A stretch of DNA of 64,000 nt, from NCBI GenBank assembly GCA_964517135.1, contig CAZFBA010000017.1, positions 1-64,000 of the forward strand, written 5' to 3'. Origin of the DNA: CAZFBA01 sp964517135 (GTDB lineage Bacteria; Cyanobacteriota; Vampirovibrionia; JBFMGH01). The position numbers and the translations under genes were made by a program. Below, one piece after another: positions 53,631-61,800 of the stretch (position 1 is the first letter of the stretch; every line of letters starts with the position of its first letter). The notes below the pieces were generated by a model, which did no database searches, was not told the origin of the DNA, and saw nothing but the letters and a program-made list of their open reading frames with translations.

Positions 53631-54096
53631 CCAGTTTGCTGAGTAGCCTTTGAGGCTTTTTGCCTTCTGCTATTATCTTAATGTGACGTTTATCAGAGAA
53701 GTCTTCTTCATAGGAAAAATGTATTTCCAGGCGATCAACAAGCAGGTTATTTTCTGAAAACTCTGCCCATTCAACAAAAGTTATTGCTGCCGGGTCACTG
53801 GAATATTCTTCCAGCTCTGAAAGTATTGACTTTACCCCTTCTTTTTCAAGCCTGTAGAGGTCGAAGTGATACAGAGGAAAATTACCACTCACATACTCAT
53901 TAATAATAACAAAGCTCGGGCTGGTTATTTCTTCTTCAATACCTAATTGAGCACCACAATATTTAACAAAAGTTGTTTTGCCAGTACCTATGCTGCCATA
54001 TAAACAAACTAAAATGCCAGGCTCAAGGATATTTGCAAATATACGTGCTAATGTTTCAGTATCTGCAAGGGTATTAAGCTTCAGTTCAAGTTCCAT
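53602..54096 (-). CDS. tsaE: tRNA threonylcarbamoyladenosine biosynthesis ATPase TsaE
   Basis: The P-loop ATPase of the t6A complex. The chosen start is the ATG at 54096 (164 residues), with GGAAG 6 bases upstream; an ATG at 54108 is possible. The Walker A motif GSIGTGKTTF (about 33-42), SPSFVIINEY (about 60-69), PLYHFDLYRL (about 74-83) and ITFVEWAEF (about 106-114, Walker B) are the family signatures. It overlaps tsaB by 29 bases, so they form a translationally coupled pair. The GC-rich structured stretch lies directly upstream. Confidence 0.94.
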   Translation of the reverse strand: MELELKLNTLADTETLARIFANILEPGILVCLYGSIGTGKTTFVKYCGAQLGIEEEITSPSFVIINEYVSGNFPLYHFDLYRLEKEGVKSILSELEEYSSDPAAITFVEWAEFSENNLLVDRLEIHFSYEEDFSDKRHIKIIAEGKKPQRLLSKLDEHYVNCKL

Positions 54097-54109
54097 TATA
54101 GCTTCCATT

Positions 54110-54246
54110 AAAAACGTTCCAGCAACAGACCGCCTCGAAGTGACCCGCAGGTCGCTCCAGGTGGGTGCCCGCCTGAACAGCTTCCGTTTCCTGTAATATG
54201 TTCACCAGGTATACTTTGCTATTCTAGAGCCAGGGCTCCCTTTTTA
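54110..54246. ncRNA. Probable structured RNA upstream of tsaE
   Basis: A GC-rich block (well over 50% against about a third around it) with no ORF. On the + strand it can form AGTGACC/GGTCGCT, GGTGG/CCGCC, TGAACA/TGTTCA and GAGC/GCTC; the last is followed by CCTTTTT (54237-54245), a terminator-like end. Two of the stems contain G-T pairs that would be A-C mismatches on the other strand, which favours the + strand. On the minus strand a TATGAT-type -10 upstream would allow a leader of tsaE instead. I cannot assign a family. Confidence 0.5.
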
Positions 54247-54725
54247 AGAAAAGTTGTCCGGATCATATAAAAGCAATCCGTCACTGGAACATTTATATCA
54301 TAACACATGACAAAGGTGAATTTGTAGATGGGTTTTATAAAGATATTATTTAATTGATTTTTCATGCTAAAGTCTTTAATAACAGGGTTTTAAGGGCAAA
54401 ATAAAATTTTGTTATTAGCAAAACCCTTGCAAGAAAGTTGAATACGGGGTTGTTATAAAAATATACAATTTTTTTCATCTCTAAAAATCGACCTGTTGGG
54501 GGGATAGTGTATATTTGTGTACTATTCCGGCTTATATTTAGTACTGGATAAATCATTTTTTAGAATGTAATATATTAGAAGAAAACATTATTACCTTTGA
54601 ATTTACTAGCCAGAAAAATCTATTTAGCCAATAAAATTTTTTGTTATCACAGCGCCCACGCTGATTTTATATATTTAAATAGTCCAGAGTAGTTTGTAGT
54701 TTTATATGGAGATTTAGGGGACCTT
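54247..54725. other. AT-rich gap before the TrkA-C gene
   Basis: About 480 bases with no supported gene. A minus-strand ORF of 64 codons (54362-54556) has no ribosome site and no recognisable feature, and I do not annotate it. GGAGATTTAGGGGACC lies just before the ATG at 54726. Confidence 0.4.
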
Positions 54726-55061
54726 ATGATTGACTTAGAAGTGCATAATTTCCTTGGGTCTGAAAGATCCATTCAGGAAGAATTGTCTCCAAGAGACCTT
54801 CTGTTTCTTAAAAATCTTACCAGATATGGCTTAACGCTGATAGAAATCAAATTATCTCCTATTTGCCCGATTAATGGCAAGCAGATTTCTGAAATCGAGC
54901 TCCCTGAAGGGGCTATTCTTATCAATGTAATTCATAATGAAAGAAGTCATTTTCCTGATGAAAATACTGTTCTTGAAAATGGAGATATTGTTTATTTTCT
55001 GGCATCCAGATATGCTGAAAATGATTTAAGAGAAATATTTACACCTGACGAATATCTATAA
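54726..55061 (+). CDS. TrkA-C (RCK_C) domain protein
   Basis: 111 residues. Residues about 35-108 match the TrkA-C/RCK_C domain: LTLIEIKLSPICPINGKQIS followed by PEGAILINVIHNERSHFPDENTVL and GDIVYFLAS. This domain binds small ligands such as cyclic dinucleotides or nucleotides and regulates K+ or other transporters. Here it is on its own, without a Rossmann NAD-binding domain or an attached transporter. The N-terminal 30 residues are helical and charged. It could be a regulatory subunit of a transporter encoded elsewhere. A good terminator follows. Confidence 0.8.
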   Translation: MIDLEVHNFLGSERSIQEELSPRDLLFLKNLTRYGLTLIEIKLSPICPINGKQISEIELPEGAILINVIHNERSHFPDENTVLENGDIVYFLASRYAENDLREIFTPDEYL

Positions 55062-55075
55062 AATCAAATATCTAT

Positions 55076-55113
55076 AAAGAAAGGGGCTGCATAAAAAGCA
55101 GTCTCTTTCTTTT
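55076..55113 (+). terminator. Terminator of the TrkA-C gene
   Basis: AAAGAAAGGGGCTGC (55076-55090) pairs with GCAGTCTCTTTCTTT (55098-55112), a 15-bp stem with two G-T pairs and loop ATAAAAA, followed by TTTGTT. Confidence 0.75.
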
Positions 55114-55133
55114 GTTAAATTAAGACTTATAAA

Positions 55134-55313
55134 GATCAGTGCATAACTTAAAAATTTTTCGATTTTCAAAACCCAAATCCCGCCCACCCTAAAGGAAGGC
55201 ATGGGGTCTCACTCACAGGCTACGCCTGCTCGTTCAACCCATATCTTCACTTTAAAAATTTTTGAAAATCGAAAACAAAAAAATTGATTGTTATAGTTAT
55301 GCATTAGTCTTTA
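55134..55313. repeat. Repeat family A, copy 3 (reference copy)
   Basis: The cleanest copy, about 180 bp. Left arm: TGCATAACTTAAAAATTTTT then CGATTTTCAAAAC. Right arm: TTTTTGAAAATCGAAAAC then AGTTATGCATTAG. Inside: ATGGGGTCTC and CAACCCAT, with a CAGGC-TAC-GCCTG hairpin at the centre. It sits just after the TrkA-C terminator. Confidence 0.8.
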
Positions 55314-55334
55314 TAATATATACTTAAAAGGGAT

Positions 55335-55430
55335 AAAGATTAAACAATTCTAAAATTCTCCAGGGTGTTTTTCGTTGCGCAGCAACTAAAATACCTGCCC
55401 TATATCTTCTGAAACCTTATTACTGATGAC
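55335..55430 (-). repeat. Repeat family C, copy 3, with an internal hairpin
   Basis: AAAGATTAAACAATTCTAAA and GAAACCTTATTACTGATGAC match family C in reverse orientation. In the middle a hairpin (GGTGTTTTTCGTTGC / GCAACTAAAATACC, about 55364-55395) resembles the hairpin of family B. The rest of the 55062-55510 gap shows no gene. Confidence 0.55.
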
Positions 55431-55510
55431 TTTTATTATAGTAATTGAATTTGTTGGTTTCATTTTTTAAACATAAATAACTGGTTATATAACATTATAG
55501 GAGGCCTAAT

Positions 55511-55780
55511 ATGAGTGAAGTTCAGGTAAAAAAAGTATCTGATGAAGAGTTAAATAAACTGAATATAAATTCCTGGTCAACCTGGGAATGCGGTATATCT
55601 TCGTTTGACTGGCACTATGACGAAGAAGAGGTTTGTTATTTCTTTGAAGGAGAAGTTGTAGTAGAGACCAGAGCCGGTAATTATGAGATAAAAGCAGGTG
55701 ACCTTGTTACTTTTTCAAAGGGACTGAGCTGCAAATGGCATGTCAAAAAAACTGTAAGAAAGAAATATAAGTTTAACTGA
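55511..55780 (+). CDS. Cupin-domain protein (Cupin_3 / DUF861 type)
   Basis: An 89-residue single beta-barrel. STWECGISSFDWHYDEEEVCYFFEGEVVV and GNYEIKAGDLVTFSKGLSCKWHV show the two cupin motifs. They carry metal-type ligand positions H in FDWHYDEEEVCYF and a second His in KWHV; the inter-motif spacing is short. The Cupin_3 group contains EutQ-like and (S)-ureidoglycine aminohydrolase-like members, and many small ones have unknown substrates. AGGAGG precedes the ATG by 6 bases. It is followed by a YkgJ-type protein 73-90 bases later. Confidence 0.85.
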   Translation: MSEVQVKKVSDEELNKLNINSWSTWECGISSFDWHYDEEEVCYFFEGEVVVETRAGNYEIKAGDLVTFSKGLSCKWHVKKTVRKKYKFN

Positions 55781-55867
55781 TAACCTGCGTAAATAATCAT
55801 TAACTTTTTAGCCTCAATCATCTGAAATGGATACAATTTTAATATCTTACCGGTGCATCAGGTATTA

Positions 55868-56287
55868 ATGATGAAAGACTTTTTCATTAAGATGATTTTA
55901 AAGTTTATGGGTAAGCACTACTGGCGACGTGGCAGCTGTAACCAGTGTGGTCAGTGCTGCAAAACTATTACATTGAGGTTCCCTGATAAGCTGCTCACAA
56001 GAGAATCAGAGTTTGAATACTTAAAAGAAAATTATCCCCGGTTTCATCATTTTTACATTTCTGGCCGGGCTGATAATGGCGTGTTGCTGTTTGCCTGTAA
56101 ATTTTTAACCGAAGATAACCGGTGCAGTGTCTATAACCTGAGGTCATTCTTTTGCAGGGCTTATCCAAACTTTGATACAAGGTTTATTAAACTGGGTGGC
56201 AAGCCACTGGAAGGATGCGGCTTCTATTATGAACCCATAACCCCTTTTAAAGAACACCTTCAAAGCAATCAAAGATTAACAACTTAA
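55868..56287 (+). CDS. YkgJ-type CxxCxxCC metal-binding protein
   Basis: Start chosen at the ATG 55868 (139 residues), with AGGT 5 bases upstream; a GTG at 55853 would add five residues. The signature CNQCGQCC (about 28-35) matches the CxxCxxCC family, with a further Cys set CKFLTEDNRCSVYNLRSFFCRAYP (about 78-101) completing the metal site. The family is described as zinc- or iron-chelating; some members act on flagellin or as Fe-S proteins, and most have no known function. The neighbour is a cupin. No TM is visible. Confidence 0.85.
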   Translation: MMKDFFIKMILKFMGKHYWRRGSCNQCGQCCKTITLRFPDKLLTRESEFEYLKENYPRFHHFYISGRADNGVLLFACKFLTEDNRCSVYNLRSFFCRAYPNFDTRFIKLGGKPLEGCGFYYEPITPFKEHLQSNQRLTT

Positions 56288-56379
56288 CTAATGATAATTA
56301 GTGTGATATATAGTTACAGCTACAGGCTCACAGTAAGAAGCTTTTATCATATTCAAACAAACGAAAAAACAATTTCTAT

Positions 56380-56408
56380 TTGACACCGGCGCTTTCTTTA
56401 TTTACATT
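56380..56408 (+). promoter_or_regulatory. Promoter upstream of the BtpA gene
   Basis: A perfect TTGACA (56380-56385), a 17-base spacer and TACATT (56403-56408). The start of transcription would be near 56415, about 80 bases before the ATG at 56495. Confidence 0.5.
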
Positions 56409-56494
56409 ATAAACACCGGGATACATTTTCTGGATTTAAAATATTTATTCATCAATAATCCCGCACAGAGTGTGATTTTTTTACAGGTAGAAAA

Positions 56495-57298
56495 ATGTTA
56501 ACGTTTGTTGATCAAAAGCCATTACTTATCGGGTGTGTACACGTTTTACCGCTGCCCGGCGCCGCAGGCTATTGTGCTGACATGGATTTAATCATTAAGA
56601 CTGCTGTCAATGAAGCCATGATTTACTCAGAAGCAGGGTTTGATGCTGTCATTCTGGAAAACATGCACGATACACCTTATCTTAAAGGTTATGTTTACCC
56701 TGAAACAGTTGCTGCAATGACTGCTGTTGCTTCAGCCGTAAGAGATAAACTTCCTGTAAAGCCTCTGGGCATACAGATTTTAAGTGCTGCTAACAGAGAA
56801 GCTCTCGGTGTTGCTATTGCTTCAAAACTTGATTTCCTGAGAGTTGAAGGTTATACCTTTGCACACGTTGCCGATGAAGGTATTATTCAATCTTCTGCGG
56901 CTGAACTGATTCGCCTGAGAGATTATCTAAAAGCTCAGAATATTAAAGTTTTAGCTGATATTAAGAAAAAACATTCTTCTCATGCTATTACAGCAGATGT
57001 TTCTATAGAAGAAACGGCTGAGGCTGCTGAATTTATGAAAGCAGACGGCATTATTATTACTGGATCATCTACAGGTAAAAAACCTTCACAGGATGATATT
57101 AAGCGTGTACGCCCACATACAAGCTTGCCGGTTCTAGTAGGATCTGGTATAACCCCAGATAACATTGCTGATTACTATTCCATTGTCGATGGCATTATTG
57201 CAGGTTCTTACTGCAAAGAAACCGGTCACTGGAAATTACCTGTATCACCTGAGCGATGTAAAAAATTGGCAGAATGTGTCAAAATACATAAGTATTAG
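56495..57298 (+). CDS. btpA: BtpA/SgcQ-family TIM-barrel protein
   Basis: A 267-residue TIM-barrel with the family pattern: LIGCVHVLPLPGAAGY (about 11-26), AGFDAVILENMHDTPYLKGYV (about 46-66), LRVEGYTFAHVADEGIIQ (about 118-135) and the phosphate-binding end VLVGSGITPDNI (about 217-228). In Cyanobacteria BtpA is needed for stable photosystem I, but relatives (SgcQ) occur in sugar operons of non-photosynthetic bacteria, so a metabolic enzyme role is likely here. It has its own promoter and is 118 bases upstream of pncB in the same direction; it may be part of the NAD salvage operon. Confidence 0.88.
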   Translation: MLTFVDQKPLLIGCVHVLPLPGAAGYCADMDLIIKTAVNEAMIYSEAGFDAVILENMHDTPYLKGYVYPETVAAMTAVASAVRDKLPVKPLGIQILSAANREALGVAIASKLDFLRVEGYTFAHVADEGIIQSSAAELIRLRDYLKAQNIKVLADIKKKHSSHAITADVSIEETAEAAEFMKADGIIITGSSTGKKPSQDDIKRVRPHTSLPVLVGSGITPDNIADYYSIVDGIIAGSYCKETGHWKLPVSPERCKKLAECVKIHKY

Positions 57299-57415
57299 TT
57301 TAACTTACGTAAAAATCAACCACTTCCACCTTATAAACTCAACCTGCTTAGTGTGAAATATACAATAATTTATCATTATGGCTAAACGTCAGCCTCAAAG
57401 AACAAGGAGTCGATA

Positions 57416-58774
57416 ATGCCTCTAAACCACAGGACTTCGATGACAGATCTCTATCAACTTACAATGGCAGCAGGCTATTTTGAAAAAGGATTTGATCTTG
57501 TATCGACATTTGAGCTATTTGTGAGAAATCTTCCTGAAAATCGCTCATATCTCGTGTCAGCTGGCGTTAATCAATGCCTTGAATATCTTCAAAATATGTC
57601 ATTTAAAGCAGATGAAATTGAATATATCAGAAATCACCCCTCTTTTAAGAATGTATCAGATGAATTTTTTAGTTATCTCAAGCAATTTCGCTTTACCGGG
57701 GATGTTTATGCCATGGAAGAAGGCACTCTGTTTTTTCCTGATGAGCCTGTAATCAGAGTAACTGCCCCTGCAATCCAGGCCCAGCTTGTTGAAACATACC
57801 TGCTTTCTCAATTTAACTTTCAAACACTTATTGCATCAAAGGCTGCACGTATTAAATCAGTTGCCGGAAATTGTGCTGTAATTGAATTTGGTACCCGGCG
57901 GGCTCATTCTCCTGAGGCTGGTTTGCTGGCAGCTAGAGCAGCGTTTGTTGGCGGTTGTGACGGAACATCAAATGTTTTGGCTGGTATAGAATATGGAATA
58001 CCAACTTATGGAACTATGGCTCATTCCTGGGTTATGGCATATGAAACAGAAGATGAAGCATACAGAGCCTATACAGATGTTTTTCCAGAAAGCAATGCTC
58101 TTCTTATTGATACTTATGATACTGTTGAAGCAGCTAAAAAGATTGTAAAATATGATTATAATGTTTCTTCTGTCAGGCTCGATAGCGGTAATATAGAAAA
58201 ATTAAGCAAGCAGGTCAGAGAGATTTTTGACCGGTCAGGCAAAAAAGATATTAAAATTATTGTCAGTGGAGACCTGAACGAATATAAGATAAAAGAGCTT
58301 CTTGAAAAATATGCACCGGTTGATATTTTTGGGGTCGGAACAGAGCTTTCTACCTCTAAAGATGCCCCGGCTCTCTCTGGAGTGTATAAACTTGTTCAGC
58401 AGGAAAGAAATAGCAGGGTAGAATATAAAGCTAAATTCTCTGAAAACAAGAAAACTTATCCGGCTAAAAAGCAGGTTTACAGATATAAAGATCAAAATGG
58501 ATACTTTAATCATGATCTGATAGCTAAAGAAGATGAAATCATAAATGGATATACCATGACCCTCCTGAAACCTGCCATTAAAGATGGTATAATTACTGAG
58601 AATTTCGATATGAATATTGATAATGCCAGAAATAGATGTCTGGAATCCATGAAATGCCTGCCAGAACAGTATAAAAACATTAAATACCCTTCTGAATACC
58701 CCGTTGAGATCAGTGAAAACCTTTATAAGATTGCCAGAGAATTAGAAAAAAAATACCTTAAAGTGTTAAACTAA
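57416..58774 (+). CDS. pncB: Nicotinate phosphoribosyltransferase
   Basis: Makes nicotinate mononucleotide from nicotinate and PRPP, with ATP, in NAD salvage (Preiss-Handler pathway). Its 452 residues begin with the family motif NHRTSMTDLYQLTMAAGYF. FGTRRAHSPEAGLLAARAAFVGG (about 161-183) binds substrate and contains the phosphorylated His region. VRLDSGNIEKL (about 258-268) and VGTELSTSKDAPALSGVYKL (about 308-327) are also conserved. AAGGAG lies 6 bases before the ATG. It is the first of four genes that together cover nicotinamide to NAD. Confidence 0.95.
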   Translation: MPLNHRTSMTDLYQLTMAAGYFEKGFDLVSTFELFVRNLPENRSYLVSAGVNQCLEYLQNMSFKADEIEYIRNHPSFKNVSDEFFSYLKQFRFTGDVYAMEEGTLFFPDEPVIRVTAPAIQAQLVETYLLSQFNFQTLIASKAARIKSVAGNCAVIEFGTRRAHSPEAGLLAARAAFVGGCDGTSNVLAGIEYGIPTYGTMAHSWVMAYETEDEAYRAYTDVFPESNALLIDTYDTVEAAKKIVKYDYNVSSVRLDSGNIEKLSKQVREIFDRSGKKDIKIIVSGDLNEYKIKELLEKYAPVDIFGVGTELSTSKDAPALSGVYKLVQQERNSRVEYKAKFSENKKTYPAKKQVYRYKDQNGYFNHDLIAKEDEIINGYTMTLLKPAIKDGIITENFDMNIDNARNRCLESMKCLPEQYKNIKYPSEYPVEISENLYKIARELEKKYLKVLN

Positions 58775-58787
58775 CAGGAGACAATTA

Positions 58788-59393
58788 ATGGAAAAATTAT
58801 TGTTTTTTGATGTAGATACACAGAACGATTTTATGAATCAGAATGGTGCTCTCTATGTAGAAGGTGCAGAAGAGATAAAGCCAAACCTTAAACAGCTTAT
58901 AGATTGCGCAAAAGGCTGCGGTATTCCTGTTATAGCTTCTATTGATGCTCATTCCAGTGATGATCCTGAGTTCAATGAATACCCGCCTCACTGCATTAAA
59001 GGTACTCGTGGCCAGCAAAAAATAGAAGAGACAACTATCAAGAGGGCTACGGTGATTCAGGATAACAAGAATGTCCCAATTAACCCTGATTCAAAGTTTT
59101 TTGTTATAGAAAAAACTGTTTTTGATATGTTTTCAAACAAAAATACTGATACAATATTAGAGTCGATAAAACCTGATAAATGTATTGTTTTTGGAGTTGC
59201 AACTGATATCTGTGTAAAAAAAGCTGTAGAGGCTTTGCTGAAAAGAAACTATCAGGTCGTATTGCTTGAAGATGCTGTCAGAGGAATTAATAAGGATAAT
59301 ACAAATCGGTTTTTCGCCCGGGCCAGAAATGCTGGCGTGGAAATACTAAGTTCTTACGAGGTTTTAAAAAGTTTAAAATGCTTATCGCACTAG
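58788..59393 (+). CDS. pncA: Nicotinamidase (isochorismatase-type hydrolase)
   Basis: A 201-residue cysteine hydrolase, expected to convert nicotinamide to nicotinate. The catalytic triad can be read: D in FFDVDTQNDFM (D11 region), K in KFFVIEKTVFDMF (about 106) and C in VFGVATDICVKKAVEALL (about 145, the Cys of CVK). The substrate is inferred from the operon; other members of the superfamily act on isochorismate or biuret. AGGAG precedes the ATG by 7 bases. It ends with a 16-base overlap with nadE, so the two are coupled. Confidence 0.9.
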   Translation: MEKLLFFDVDTQNDFMNQNGALYVEGAEEIKPNLKQLIDCAKGCGIPVIASIDAHSSDDPEFNEYPPHCIKGTRGQQKIEETTIKRATVIQDNKNVPINPDSKFFVIEKTVFDMFSNKNTDTILESIKPDKCIVFGVATDICVKKAVEALLKRNYQVVLLEDAVRGINKDNTNRFFARARNAGVEILSSYEVLKSLKCLSH

Positions 59394-61015
59394 CCCAGAT
59401 CAACCCTGTTGTAGGAGATATTGATTACAACCTTAACAGAGTCATTGAGTATACTGAAAAAGCTAAGGCCAGAAATGCCGATTTAGTTATTTTTAGCGAG
59501 ACAGTAACAGTAGGGTATCCCGCAAGAGACTTGCTTGATAGGCAGGAGCTCATTGACGATAATTTAAAAGCCGTTGATGAAATGGCAAAACATTCAAATG
59601 ATATTGGTATTCTTTGTGGCTTTGTAGAAAGAAACCCGTTTCCAGGCGAAAAACCCCTCTATAATGCCGCTGCACTGATGCATAAAGGTAAGATTATCCT
59701 TAAACAACATAAAAGCCTTTTGCCAGACTATGATGTATTTGATGAACGACGATACTATGAACCGGCTCATTGTGTGCATCCTGTTGAGTTTAAAGGCATC
59801 AAGCTGGGTATAACTATTTGCGAAGATATGTGGACCTATTCTCCTGATGTTAGCAAGATTTATAAGTTTGATCCTAACAATGTTTTAACCTTATTAGGGG
59901 CTGATTTGCTTATTAACCTTTCTGCTTCACCATATTACTATCAGAAACCTTTCCAACGCTTTGAAACAATACAGAATATTGCAAAATATAATAAGAAAAA
60001 GTTCTGTTATGTCAACCAGGTTGGCGGTAATGATGATCTTATATTTGATGGCAAAAGCATTATAGTAGATGAAGAAGGTTCAATTCTTGCAATAGCAAAA
60101 AACTTTGAAGAAGATATAATCTTTTATGACACTGAAACAGGTAAAGGAGATAAACATAATACCTGTGAAGACGAAATTGAATGTATTTACCTTGCCTTGC
60201 TGACAGGCTTAAAAGATTATGTAAGAAAATGTGGATTTAAAAAAGTTGTGCTGGGTCTTTCAGGCGGAATAGATTCTACCCTGACAGCGGCACTAGCTGC
60301 TAAAGCTCTGGGACCAAGCAATGTTATTGGTATTTCTATGCCGGGTAGATACTCTTCGCAGGGCAGCCTTGATGATGCTAAAGCTCTGGCAGATAATCTT
60401 GGAATTGAATATCATGTTGTACCTATTGACAGGATTTTTGAAGCCTCTCTTATGACTATACAGCCTGAAAACCCTGAACCCAGAATGGATGTAACTGAAG
60501 AAAACATTCAGGCAAGAATAAGAGCAAATATTATTATGTCTTTTGCAAATAGGCATAACTGTCTGGCATTAACAACAGGCAACAAGTCAGAAACGGCCGT
60601 AGGTTACTCTACTTTATATGGAGATATGGCCGGCGGGCTCGCTGTTATATCTGATCTTTATAAGTGTCAGGTTTACGAACTTGCAAACTTCATCAATAGA
60701 AAAGAAAATAATGTTATACCTTATAATACTATAATTAAACCACCTTCAGCAGAACTCAGGCCCAATCAGCAAGATAAAGATTCTTTACCTGAGTACAACC
60801 TTTTAGATAAAATCTTAAAAGATTATATTGAAAGTGATCTAACGCTAAATGAACTCTGTGAAAAATATGACAAAAAACTCGTTCTTGAGATATTGAAAAA
60901 AGTCGATTACAGCGAATTTAAACGAAGGCAGGCAGCACCGGGGTTAAAAATTTCTGCAAGAGCCTTCGGAAGCGGGAGGAGATTACCAATCGCCCAGGGA
61001 TATAAATGGAGATAG
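59378..61015 (+). CDS. nadE: Glutamine-dependent NAD+ synthetase
   Basis: Makes NAD from nicotinate adenine dinucleotide, ATP and glutamine. Its 545 residues include an N-terminal CN-hydrolase glutaminase (about 1-270) with triad E in IFSETVTVGYP (about E45), K in LKQHKSLLPDYDVFDE (about 113) and C in GITICEDMW (about 150). This is followed by the C-terminal synthetase (about 275-545) with the ATP-PPi loop SGGIDSTLTAALAAKALG (about 291-308). All key residues are present. Translation is coupled to the nicotinamidase gene. The end carries KISARAFGSGRRLPIAQGYKW, typical of the family. Confidence 0.96.
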   Translation: MLIALAQINPVVGDIDYNLNRVIEYTEKAKARNADLVIFSETVTVGYPARDLLDRQELIDDNLKAVDEMAKHSNDIGILCGFVERNPFPGEKPLYNAAALMHKGKIILKQHKSLLPDYDVFDERRYYEPAHCVHPVEFKGIKLGITICEDMWTYSPDVSKIYKFDPNNVLTLLGADLLINLSASPYYYQKPFQRFETIQNIAKYNKKKFCYVNQVGGNDDLIFDGKSIIVDEEGSILAIAKNFEEDIIFYDTETGKGDKHNTCEDEIECIYLALLTGLKDYVRKCGFKKVVLGLSGGIDSTLTAALAAKALGPSNVIGISMPGRYSSQGSLDDAKALADNLGIEYHVVPIDRIFEASLMTIQPENPEPRMDVTEENIQARIRANIIMSFANRHNCLALTTGNKSETAVGYSTLYGDMAGGLAVISDLYKCQVYELANFINRKENNVIPYNTIIKPPSAELRPNQQDKDSLPEYNLLDKILKDYIESDLTLNELCEKYDKKLVLEILKKVDYSEFKRRQAAPGLKISARAFGSGRRLPIAQGYKWR

Positions 61016-61028
61016 GGAACAGAAAATC

Positions 61029-61709
61029 ATGGCAGAACAGGAAAAATTAAAAGATAATCCGGCAATTGAAAAACCTTCTGTGACAGTTGATATAGTTATT
61101 TTTACTGTCCAGGATCAGGATCTTAAAGTATTGCTCATTAAAAGAAAAACCCCGCCTTATAAAGACAGCTGGGCGATACCTGGCGGTTTTATTCGCATTA
61201 GAGAAACTCTTGATCAGGCCGCCTTAAGAGAACTTAAAGAAGAAACTGGTGTTGAAGATGTCTATCTGGAACAGCTCTATACATTTGGAGATCCTGATAG
61301 AGACCCCAGAACAAGAGTTATTACAGTATCATACTATTCTCTGGTCAGTTTTGATAAACTAACTCCACGTGCCGGTGAAGAAGCTGAAGAAGTAAGCTGG
61401 TTCAGTTTAAAAAACCTGCCAAAACTCGGGTTTGACCACGATGTTATTATTGAAAACGCACTTGAAAGGCTCAGGACAAAGCTAAGCTATTCAAATGTAG
61501 TGTTTCAACTTTTACCGGATGAATTTACACTCACCGAACTTCAAAAAGTTTATGAGATTATTCTGGATAAAAAACTCGACAAAAGAAATTTCAGAAAACG
61601 TGTTATGTCTATGAATATACTTCAAGAAACCAGCAAAACCAAAATGGAAGGCTATCATAGACCTGCCAAGCTCTATAAATTTAAAAACGATGAGCTATTG
61701 CCAGAATAA
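61029..61709 (+). CDS. nrtR: NrtR-type Nudix transcription regulator
   Basis: 226 residues: an N-terminal Nudix domain (about 15-150) and a C-terminal winged-helix DNA-binding domain (about 155-226). NrtR represses NAD biosynthesis genes and is released by ADP-ribose. The Nudix box GGFIRIRETLDQAALRELKE-ETGV (about 56-80) is intact (GX5EX7REUXEEXGU). Hydrolase activity is therefore possible, although many NrtR proteins have lost it. The C-terminal part LTELQKVYEIILDKKLDKRNFRKRV fits the winged helix. It is the last gene of the NAD salvage operon, an arrangement seen for NrtR in other bacteria. Confidence 0.92.
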   Translation: MAEQEKLKDNPAIEKPSVTVDIVIFTVQDQDLKVLLIKRKTPPYKDSWAIPGGFIRIRETLDQAALRELKEETGVEDVYLEQLYTFGDPDRDPRTRVITVSYYSLVSFDKLTPRAGEEAEEVSWFSLKNLPKLGFDHDVIIENALERLRTKLSYSNVVFQLLPDEFTLTELQKVYEIILDKKLDKRNFRKRVMSMNILQETSKTKMEGYHRPAKLYKFKNDELLPE

Positions 61710-61800
61710 TTCAGATGTTATAATAAACAAACCGGCTGATCTGAGCGAGCAAAGCACGTCTGCGAAGACAGCAAACAAGCTGTCTACTAAACAACACAAA

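Noticed and set aside
54110..54246. Signal recognition particle RNA or T-box leader
   Set aside because: The GGAAGG-type apical loop of SRP RNA and the T-box GGTGGNACCGCG motif are both absent on either strand.
54362..54556. 64-codon minus-strand ORF
   Set aside because: No ribosome site, no motif, and AT-rich sequence where such ORFs arise by chance.
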